A stretch of DNA of 64,000 nt from Lytechinus pictus (Eukaryota > Echinodermata > Echinoidea > Temnopleuroida > Toxopneustidae), in the NCBI RefSeq assembly GCF_037042905.1, contig NC_087257.1, forward strand, positions 19,612,001 to 19,676,000, given 5' to 3'. The notes under the pieces are model-generated. The model made no database searches. It was not told the DNA's origin and saw only the letters and a program-made list of their open reading frames with translations. Positions 1 through 9,118 of the stretch are shown here, piece by piece (within the stretch, counting starts at the first letter, position 1; every line of letters begins with the position of its first letter). The position numbers were made by a program, and so were the translations under genes.

Positions 1-106
1 GGATTTACTGTGTCTTTGTTACTACGTGTATTGATTTTTTTTTATAACTCAAACCCATGAATTATTTTCACTACAAAGCAGTATGGCGTGCGCATAAGCG
101 CACTCT

Positions 107-1278
107 AAATAAACTCCTCAAAAAAAGTTTGGAAATCTGACTTTGATCGATAATCCCTCCTCGGTTATAGTAAATATCAATGTGTGATTAATATCAATGA
201 ATAGATCATTTAATTTTCTTTAAAATGATACCCTACATGATATGATTATGGTTCACACGAAGGTGCAGTGCCTTGAAATGTGGGGCAAGGTTTAAATTCA
301 AAAGTTAGAAAATGAGACAATATTGAAAGTCACTGTTTATTTTTCCGTGGTGATGAGTGAGTTTCTCAGCGGTTTCTTTTGATATTGATCGATAATCCCT
401 CCTCGTTTTAGTAAATATCAATGTGTATTTAATATCAATAAAAAGATCATTTAATTATCTTAAAAATGATACCCTACATGATATGATTATGGTTCACATG
501 GAAGTGCAGTGCCTTGAAATGTGGGGCAAGGTCAAAATTCAAATAGTTGCAAAATGACACAATATTGAAAGTCACTAAGTAAGTTTCTCAGCGGTTTCTT
601 TAATTTGTTTTTATGCACCTTAACATCAACATTAACATTGAATCAAACACACCTCTGCACAAGCAAACACACAACAAACAAACAAACATGCATGGGTATT
701 TCAAACCACGACTCAAACCATATTATCTCCCAGAACCATCACAACATAAACCACAACAAAACATAAAAAATGAAGAAGCAGGGGATTTATTTGAATGTAT
801 TTTCATCTCTATTGACACAGACAAAAGAATCGTGTTCTGTATTGACCCTTCATCACTATTTCTGCTCGTTTTGCAGCTTTTCAATTCAGACCTCACCCAA
901 CACTTTTGAATCCTGCTCTTTTCGTGATGGTATGATCATATTAAACAAGCATGGTATCATTTTAAAGAAAATTAAATGATCTTGTAAATGATATTAAATA
1001 TGCATTGTGTAGAATTGGGAGTTGGGAGAAATAATGGCCAAATTCAGATTTCCAAACTTTTTTTTGTTCGTTTTGCAGCTTTTCAATTCAGACCTCATCC
1101 AACACTTTTGAATCCTGCTCTTTTTATGATGGCATGATCATAACAAGCATAGTATCATTTAAAAGAGAATTAAATGATCTTTTGAATGATGTCAAATATG
1201 CATTGTGTAGAATTGGGAGTTGGGAGAAATTAATGGCCAAACTCAGATTTCCAAACTTTTTTGAGGGGTTTATATTTG
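107..1278. mobile_element. Fold-back (inverted-repeat) DNA element with tandem subunits in each arm
   Basis: The outer ends are inverted copies: an AAATAAACTCCTC / AAAGTTTGGAAATCTGA end at 107-140 matches the reverse complement of 1243-1278. Each arm holds two direct copies of a ~200 bp subunit. Left-arm copies start near 144 and 388 (GATCGATAATCCCTCCTCG). Right-arm copies start near 868 and 1070 (GTTTTGCAGCTTTTCAATTC). Parts of the subunits are inverted between arms, for example GATCATTTAATTTTCTTTAA at about 207 against its complement at about 955-980. The middle (about 600-860) is unique. There is no transposase, so this is a non-autonomous element. The short ORFs inside it are not supported as genes. 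Confidence 0.7.
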
Positions 1279-1282
1279 GTTA

Positions 1283-3091
1283 AAATGCTCCATGGGGGTA
1301 ATTATGTGTCTAATCAACATTGGGCATTTCTTTTGAGCATTTTTATTTATCCAGTGTGATGAAAATTGTGCCCATTCTAAAGTCATTGCTGCTTATTTTC
1401 TAACCTTACTGGACAATATGCTTCCCGCATTGGGTAAAATACTGCCCCAAATTAGTTGGAGTTACCCTCGAGCTGGTTAAAATTTTACCCAATATTTTGT
1501 ACAGTGCAGGGGAGAGGAAGGAACAGTTCCCAACCCTGCTTTATAACCGAGAAAGAGAGAGAAAAAGAAATGTCCTCTAGTCCATTTATATTACTGACCC
1601 TATACCCCTATTAACCCTTCGAAATTAAATCTAAGTTCTTCAGTATTATCTTAATACTGATTAAGTATTGGAATTGTAAGCTCTTTTAATTTTGCGAATT
1701 TCTCGCTTCACGATAAAAAACCCAATTGTGTTTTCTTGCGAGAATTCCCTTGCTTACAAACATCAATACGGCGTTGTCTTGGAAACTGTTTTTAGCTTGA
1801 AAATGCACGTCTTTACAAATTATTATTTTTCTCATTTCCTCTTGCGAGTTCAAAATGTTCACTTTATATTGTGAAAATAGCCAATATCCTTGCTCGGCCG
1901 CTACACTATCACATAATTACCACTTCACTGGAACATCGTTATGTTGAGTATATTAAAGCTTATTTCGGGATTTGGTGAATATAAAAAACAGGATAAATAA
2001 ATATTAAGTAGGTACGGTTTTGCAACTGGTAACAGGGATATCTTAGACAGTTTCCGCTGGCAATCGGCACATAAAGTAACCTTTCCAACGTTTTTTCTTC
2101 GCTAGGAAATGATTCTTGAATCAAATAGTGCGAGCGTCATTTTGGCTGTGAAAATGTACAAATTAACGAGTGTAATTACATGTTTTAGACTAGAAGGACA
2201 CTCTATCTAAATAAATGATTTTACCCCACTTACTGTATAAAATTTAGGATTATCCAGGTTGTTTAGACAGGGGTGGGTGGGTAGCAGGCCAACGAGAGAG
2301 CGACTCCCAGGCACCCCCCCCCCCCCGGTTAACAAATCTGTTAACATAATAATGTGCTTTTCTCTCTCGATTTTCTGTACATTAGAAGGGGAATTGTAAA
2401 CGATTACCGCTCTGCCAGGGAGTAGTTCAGTGGTTACAAAGTTGTAACTGATTATCTCAATAAGGGGTGAATGTTTGCGAACATAGTGAATTCGTAAACA
2501 GGGTTGCCAGAAAGTTCGCAAACAGGTTTCATGGTTGCAAACAGTTTTTCTTGTCGCAAAGAAATTTTTAACATGTTCAAAATCTATTTGCGAATCTATA
2601 TTTCTGCAAACAGTTGCTACGGTTCGCAGTCGTAAGCATTTGCACACGGTAGATCTATCACTGGAGCTCTCTTTTAGTCGCCAATGATAGTGACCAAGAG
2701 ATCACAAGTCATGGTTCCTGTATTGAATAGACCCCCTGATTAAAAATGTGCGTCAAACGTTTGCGAAAAAAATTTCCCCGTTTTAAAGCAGTTCGAAAAT
2801 AATTGTCATGGATGTGAATCTATTATTCAATTAAAATGTTAATTGATGGCCTTGCGTGTAAATGTTTCCAATGAACACACAGTTTGTAGATTAATTCACA
2901 GCCTTTTGAAAACCAACGAATATACAAATGAATAAAATGTAACCCCAAAAAGGTCTTTATGGATTGACAAAAATTTGCATTGCATCCTTTCTTTCTATAA
3001 ATTTTCACGCAAGTTTTAGTAGCCTTACACAAACTAAACAGCGTGTAAAACTACCATGACTACGGATGTTATCCCAAAAAACATCGTTATA
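1283..3091. other. No supported gene
   Basis: AT-rich sequence. A 146-codon minus-strand ORF (2207-2647) overlaps a stretch of degenerate TTGCAAACAG-type repeats (about 2460-2640) and a poly(C) run at 2316. It has no recognisable domain or splice context, so I do not call it. Confidence 0.5.
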
Positions 3092-3457
3092 CGCCTTAAA
3101 GCCCCCTCACACCTAACCGAATTGCCTGAAATATGCCTTGCGATGGCTGGCGAAAGGCATATTTTAGAAATCGTTTTCAATGATAACTGAAAGTAAATCA
3201 TAATTATTTACCCTTCGTGTTTGGGTTCGTACACCTCCTGAACTAACAGCTGCGATTATTCAAATTCGCGCGTAAATTTTGAACATGTTTAAAATTTCCC
3301 AACGAATTGAAAAATCGTAGGTCATCTGTTTGAATTCACATCTCTTATTCAGTCTGCGGTAATCGTTTTTTATCGTTCGCGTGCATTTCGTGCAGTTTTC
3401 CCATTCGTCACCCTGCGTCCGCTTACATTCGGTCAGGTGTGAGGGGGTTTTAAAGCG
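3092..3457. mobile_element. MITE-like element with terminal inverted repeats
   Basis: The left end TTAAAGCCCCCTCACACCTA (3096-3115) is matched in inverse at 3427-3457 (TCAGGTGTGAGGGGG followed by TTTTAAAGCG). The element is about 366 bp with no coding capacity. Confidence 0.7.
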
Positions 3458-3536
3458 ATACACCATTGTTTAATTGGGTACACATAACCGAGTGCATGGA
3501 ACTATGATAGAAATGATTTTCTCCCTCGTCCGCGCG

Positions 3537-3800
3537 CACACGTCCACACGACACACACACACACATCTCATAAGGGTAGACACGCACATACACCCTCATT
3601 CACACATAAATATGTAAACGCATACCATTTGCAATGATCCGCGAACTGAGGACGTCCTCGGTTCGCTTAGTGTCCTCGTTTGAATATTAAGTTAAAAGTG
3701 CAAGTACCCGGTTGCCCATGTGAGCTGTAAGGACAGCCTCTCTCTCTCCCACACACATCTGCATACCCAAACACCCTCACACACATGCATCCCATCTATC
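3537..3800. repeat. CA/CT-rich simple sequence
   Basis: Interrupted ACAC and TCTC runs, for example CACACACACACACAC near 3550-3565 and TCTCTCTC near 3740. No gene seen. Confidence 0.6.
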
Positions 3801-4481
3801 AGCAAACATGCGAAAATTTGAAAAACAGTTGTGTCACAGTGCATCTCACTCACAACTTAATTCATTGTATCAAATTTGTCTTTGTTTTCTCTTGTTTCGT
3901 ATCACCAGGATCGTTATTGCGCTGCGTAAAGGTGAATGACTACGTAATCTACCAAATCTAATGCGCTGAATATTCCTTAAAATGGGCATGACTGATGATA
4001 GCTTGAATGATTTAGAAAACCTTCACCTTCATTAATGGGATCTGTTGGTATCATCCTCTATTTTTCACTGGCTATTCAACTTAGAATTTGCATCTTTTTT
4101 CTCTCTATTTTCTTTATAAAGACTATAACGTCTATTCAGAATGATAACAACGATTCAAGGTGATATCTTGTATTTGGTCGGCTTGCGTTTCTTACTTAAT
4201 GGCTTTATATTTTTTTTCTTTCATTATGGAGAGTTGTATTATTCTGTATTGGGTGGATGTAAAGAAAAAACAGGATTGGATAATTTGATAACGTTTTTCT
4301 TTTGTGTGCATGTGTGTGCGCGCTCGCACAAGAACCATATTATTCTTATCACTTATTCAGTTGAATCAAAGCAAGCTTTCTTCGTCTAATTTGCTGAAAG
4401 ATATTTCATAATACAAGAAAAATTTAAAAAAAATCTGTCTTGAAAGAACGTGTTTTCATGAATATATGGAATAATAGCTTT

Positions 4482-4606
4482 AAAATTCTGCAATTAGGCC
4501 AAAGGGGTATCTAGGGGATCTGGGTTTTGGTTTTCTTACAATATTAGCGTTTAAATTCCGCAATTAAGCCAAAAGGGTAACAGTGGTATATGGGTTTTTG
4601 CGCCGA
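4482..4606. repeat. Short tandem duplication, ~70 bp unit
   Basis: Two diverged direct copies: TTCTGCAATTAGGCCAAAGG at about 4485 and TTCCGCAATTAAGCCAAAAG at about 4555, each followed by a GGGTTTTGG / GGGTTTTTG stretch. Confidence 0.55.
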
Positions 4607-5267
4607 AAGGCAAGTTTGAACCATGGAGATTGTGGCCATGAGGGTGAATTCATGAATGTGGGAATCAAAAAGAAAATACAGCGATATATATTCATCATAT
4701 CCTTTAACATGTCAAATCATCTCTTTTCTACTTCTCCTTGAATTCATGATGCTGTAATACTCGACTGGTTAAATTGACAGCGCACATTAGAGCGCATGCT
4801 ATCAACTGCCTTTAAAAGCCATGTCATCGGTGAAAGAACCGGGAATCAAAGATGACTTTAGTATTAGATTGTGGATAATTGCACCTTTCACTGTCAAATC
4901 GTGGGAAGAACATTTAATGCGTAGAACGGTAGAGTGACATTAAGATGACAATATCCCTCTTTCTTTCTCATTTTGCAAAGGCTCTTCCGCTATTAGTGCC
5001 TCGCTGATTGTTGACAGAAGATCCACATTGTGAACTAATGGAGATCAGAAATAGAAATCGATAAAGGGATGTATCCATCTGACAGCCTGGGAGTACACCT
5101 AACATATTTGGCATACTTATATATTTGGCTGATCTTGATTACGCGTTCAAATTAGAATTATAAGTTGTGTACATTCTTACCTGGGATATCAGACCTTCGC
5201 TTAAAGTGCACTTTTTGTCAGTTACGAGGATTTTTTTTTTCAACTTGTTGCAACTTCGCTGAGCAAA

Positions 5268-6281
5268 ATGCCCAACTCGTCGACAGACTCACCGGAAGGA
5301 CCTGATGAAGGGGTGTCGGATGTGGTTTCCAAAACAATCTACGGTATATTGGGAACGGTGGGAATAATTGGGAATGGTCTTGTACTCGTCGTAATGATAG
5401 GAGTTCGGGAACTTCGTACTATCACCAACCTATTTATCGTCAACCAATCTGTGATTGACATGACGACTTCGATTCTCCTTCTAGCATCCTACTTGGCCCC
5501 ACGTCCATCCCTCCCTTCACCGGAATGGGCCGCAATCTTTGTCTGCTCTGTATGGAACTCCGGCTATGTCTTCTGGGGAACCCTGATCAGCTCCACATTT
5601 AACCTTGTCATGGTGACGATAGAGAGGTACTTTGCGGTCGTGCATCCCATCAGGTACCGCAGGATGTTCAGCTACCGCCGCGCTGCAGCTATGGTCTCCA
5701 TCCCCTGGCTGTTGGGGTTCGGATACGAGACCTACTGGGCCGCGGTCAATAGGTACTCCGATGGTCAATGCATAATTCACTATGACAGCTTTTTCGTGCA
5801 AGCATTCTTAGGTGTCTTCTCGTGTACGATCCAGTTCATCATCCCCCTCGCCATCATGGCTTTTGTTTATATCAACATCGCAAAAGTACTCCGGCAGAGG
5901 GTGGAAGATATCGCTCCTTGTCCACCTGCCACAAGCAGCCCCAACAACCATCAACAACCAACGCAGCAGCCAAACTACCGCCTCAAGGCTCGAAAGAATG
6001 TCATCAAGACTCTCCTGGTTGTCAGTATAACCTACGTCATATGTCTGACGCCTAATACCATCACCTACCTCCATTTCAATCTAGGAGGGGAACTTGATTT
6101 TGACGGACAGTTGTTTTACTTCACTGTGTACCTGGCTTTCTTGAACATGTGTGTAAATCCATTCATATACACTTTCAAGTACCACAAGTTTCAGAAGGGT
6201 TTAAGGAAACTGTTTCGGATCAAACGTGGCGGAAGTGTGGATGACCCAATCACGGCAACTGTTATTTCTGGTGGCGTCTAG
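5268..6281 (+). CDS. Class A (rhodopsin-like) G-protein-coupled receptor, intronless, orphan
   Basis: A complete 337-residue single-exon receptor in the plasma membrane, predicted to couple an extracellular ligand to G proteins. It has seven hydrophobic segments. N36 is in TM1 (GNGLVLV) and D64 in TM2. C93 and C168 are positioned for the TM3-ECL2 disulfide. E119-R120-Y121 is the DRY-type motif, W147 lies in TM4 and P193 in TM5. TM6 reads CLTP (P262), so the usual tryptophan of CWxP is absent. N297-P298-F-I-Y301 is the TM7 NPxxY motif. N3 is a possible N-glycosylation site. The third intracellular loop (about 205-245) is rich in Pro, Gln and Asn. The 5' flank has a TATA-like TTATATATTT near 5117, about 150 bp before the ATG, and an AATAAA follows the stop. 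The style resembles the large intronless peptide/amine-receptor expansions of echinoderms; the ligand cannot be told from sequence. Confidence 0.93.
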   Translation: MPNSSTDSPEGPDEGVSDVVSKTIYGILGTVGIIGNGLVLVVMIGVRELRTITNLFIVNQSVIDMTTSILLLASYLAPRPSLPSPEWAAIFVCSVWNSGYVFWGTLISSTFNLVMVTIERYFAVVHPIRYRRMFSYRRAAAMVSIPWLLGFGYETYWAAVNRYSDGQCIIHYDSFFVQAFLGVFSCTIQFIIPLAIMAFVYINIAKVLRQRVEDIAPCPPATSSPNNHQQPTQQPNYRLKARKNVIKTLLVVSITYVICLTPNTITYLHFNLGGELDFDGQLFYFTVYLAFLNMCVNPFIYTFKYHKFQKGLRKLFRIKRGGSVDDPITATVISGGV

Positions 6282-6312
6282 ATGTCTTAACGGTGAACCT
6301 GATGGAGATTTT

Positions 6313-6318
6313 AATAAA
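6313..6318 (+). promoter_or_regulatory. Poly(A) signal of the first GPCR
   Basis: AATAAA lies 32 bases after the stop codon. That is a plausible position for a short 3' UTR. Confidence 0.6.
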
Positions 6319-6319
6319 A

Positions 6320-7130
6320 AGAACACTGGTTGTTGGGCCTTTACAGGTTATGAACTTGCTGAAGGACCTTTTTTTTTTGTTCTTTGTATGATTTGAATAC
6401 ATTTTGAATTAAGAAAAGTTATTATTCAGCAGGGTGTCAAACTATCTAAAGAAAAAAAATTGAAAAATAATAGGTTTATGTATATAGACTCACAGGCTTA
6501 TATATGGGCAAGATGAAAAGTTACTGAACTGAACATGATTATTTTATTTTTCGAAAATTATATTTTACATAAATCCAAAACAATCAACTATTGTAACATT
6601 GAAAATAGGATGACATTCTATCACCGGAAAATTCAGTTACTCGAGAGGCAAGTACATACTCTTTCAAGAATAACATATTTCACCTAAATTTGCGAAAAAA
6701 ATGAATATTGATCTTTAATCGAATGTTTAATGTTAACATTCAGGGTTTTCATATGAATTACTATATACAACTCCACAAATTGTATACTTGAATGAAAGAA
6801 TCTGCAAGCAATTGTTTATTACATTGAAGGTTCACTATTCAATCATATCACTGGCGCCTGACGATTTAGATCCGATGTATGTTTGGATGGTGAACCACTG
6901 TTTGTTAACCAAAAATTAACTCACCCTTCTACATTTTTCCTGTAGGGGGATACAGAAAGTATCCAGAGCGGCGCCGCGACGCGCCGATAAATTACACATT
7001 CTGTCAGCTACGCCTGCATTGCTGCCACCAGTGTGGCTAAGCTATCACTCCTTCTTATTCATGGCATTTCAATAAGTAGTGATGGATTAAAATTTTCCAA
7101 TGTTTTATTCAGGCAATTGCTCGCTGTTAA
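6320..7130. other. No supported gene
   Basis: AT-rich sequence downstream of the first receptor. Nothing recognised apart from a short GC-rich patch near 6965-6990. Confidence 0.5.
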
Positions 7131-7132
7131 TC

Positions 7133-7136
<4 letters not shown>

Positions 7137-7181
<45 letters not shown>

Positions 7182-7266
7182 TGTAAAGTTATACATGTAC
7201 AACAGCTTTGGCAACTCTTTTTATTTATATTGTAAAGAAATGGATGAAGAGAACAATGGTAGGCTT

Positions 7267-7336
<70 letters not shown>

Positions 7337-7346
7337 ATATATATAA
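7137..7346. repeat. Two (AT)n microsatellites
   Basis: Uninterrupted AT dinucleotides at 7137-7177, and nearly uninterrupted ones at 7270-7346 with one TTTAT break, separated by ~90 bp of unique sequence. The Ile-Tyr repeat ORFs on both strands are artefacts of this repeat. Confidence 0.95.
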
Positions 7347-7349
7347 AAT

Positions 7350-9020
7350 ACTTCTGATACGGGGGTCCAACATTGCTCATAATAATAAAAAACGAAGTAT
7401 TACAAATTTGACATGTGTGTATTGGTTTGATGCGCGTCTGCAACTCCTAAAAAATCTTAACTTGGGAGAAAAATATCAGATAAATAATTCAAGAGCATAG
7501 TGCATCATATATAATTTTTTAAGAAAAAATAAAACAGGAGAATAATTGTAACGTGTATGCCTACTACTATTGATTTACCACCTTCCAACATTTTCAACCT
7601 CCAGTAGATCTATTTATGATTCAATCTATGCCCCACATTTTATGATATAACGAGACCTACTTCTATACGAGGCCAATAAATGCATCTTCCATCTCCTAAT
7701 GCCCCCCCCCCCTACTCCCTGCCCTTGACAACTTCATATAAAGAGAATAAGAAATCATATGGAGCCAAACTTTTATTTAAAAAAGCACGAAAGTAGACAT
7801 CTTCTGATACTTATCTAATCTCATAAGATTTCGTTTTCTGTGAGGAATGAAGCTAGTTATTGTCATATTTAGTGATACTGTTTCTAATTAAGTCTGGTTT
7901 AAGCATAAAAAACAGATGAAAACATGATATGACATGTGAGAAAGGAAAAGGAAAATTATAAACTCTAAAGAAATCCATTGTACATGTTGTAGCGTTAAGA
8001 ATACTTCAGAAGACCGCTCCGTCACTGTGCATTTTTGGTGCCTGTACATCAATAAACCTTCAGAGAGAACCTGATGAAGACTCATTTTCGGAAGCTGCAA
8101 GGGAGAATAATGAATACACACTATGAATAAAATGTGCAGTGTAACAATTATATTCATTTTATTTTCCAAAACCCTAATTTTTATGGCAATTCGGGAGGGG
8201 ATCTTTTTTTAGGAACAGATAGATTTTCTATATCAAATTGAGGGTTTACTGTTTTCAAATGACATAGTTGTACTAAGATGTAATTGGCTAATAGTTGATT
8301 TTTTTTTCTTAAAAATCTGTATATATCCGCTATATAGAAGAGATTTCGTTTCATAGCATTTAGTTTACAAGTATATCCATTTTTATATGTAAATAAAAAC
8401 ATCTTTACAATAGAATAATGTAATTATAGTCGTACAAACTAAATGTGAAATGATCGATCTATAGGGGGCTCGAAAATATTTTTTTATTAAACAGCAGTGG
8501 TCGTTGGAAACCCAGCTGGTAGATTACAGCCCCTTATAAATTCTAAATATCATTTTGGGGGGAGAAAATGATATGATTGAAATCATTTTATGAAAAAAAA
8601 ACCTTTATGACTTTCAATATGAATTATCATTTCGTGAAAAAGAGTTCGGTTTTGGGCACGCGTGGTGTATGCATGTGTGACATTTAAAAATGCGAATATG
8701 ATCGCACGCAATGGATTGGCAAATGAAATGATTGCACATTTCATTTGCTTAAGTAGGAAACAATGGTGGACCTTTATTTGCATTTTAGTAACATGTTTGT
8801 GACATTGAATAAATGTCAAAGAAATTGTCATATTCTACGAGGCATCAAATGACTATACCAGTCCAATTTCTTAAGTTAAATAATACCACAGAGCAAGCAA
8901 ACACATCATAAAGTGGAGATAATAAATATTCATGGTCTTTTAGGCTCATTGAATGCCCTGTTCTGAATTATATCGTTGTTTGGATAAAAGAAATCATGAC
9001 TGCAGTGCATTAGGCAAATT
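7350..9020. other. No supported gene
   Basis: AT-rich intergenic sequence with poly(C) at 7700-7710. The short ORFs lack domains or splice context. The 3' end of the minus-strand cysteine-rich gene begins just beyond. Confidence 0.5.
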
Positions 9021-9024
9021 TCAT

Positions 9025-9030
9025 TTTATT
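9025..9030 (-). promoter_or_regulatory. Poly(A) signal of the cysteine-rich gene
   Basis: TTTATT on the plus strand is AATAAA on the gene strand, nine bases after the stop codon. The 3' UTR would be very short. Confidence 0.5.
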
Positions 9031-9038
9031 TTTAAATG

Positions 9039-9118
9039 TCAACTAGAGAATGAAGCACAGCCTGCAGGGACAGAGGCGCATTTGCAAAACTGTTTCACCA
9101 AATCAGCAAATATTTGAT
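9039..9118 (-). CDS. Cysteine-rich secreted protein, coding exon 4 (last)
   Basis: Acceptor TTGATCAAG then AT, completing an Asn codon. Encodes QIFADLVKQFCKC followed by ASVPAGCASFSS and a TGA stop. Carries Cys 91, 93 and 100. A nearer AG (GAAACAG at 9094) would break the frame, so I chose the upstream acceptor. Confidence 0.6.

Noticed and set aside
2207-2647. 146-codon minus-strand ORF
   Set aside because: Crosses a poly(C) run and degenerate TTGCAAACAG repeats; no domain, signal or splice context.
7033-7500. 155-codon ORF with long Ile-Tyr runs
   Set aside because: Produced by (AT)n microsatellites, which are open in several frames on both strands.
9086-9095. Alternative acceptor GAAACAG for the last exon of the cysteine-rich gene
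   Set aside because: From the phase-1 donor it gives another frame that loses the C-x-C...C pattern; the upstream AAG acceptor keeps the frame.
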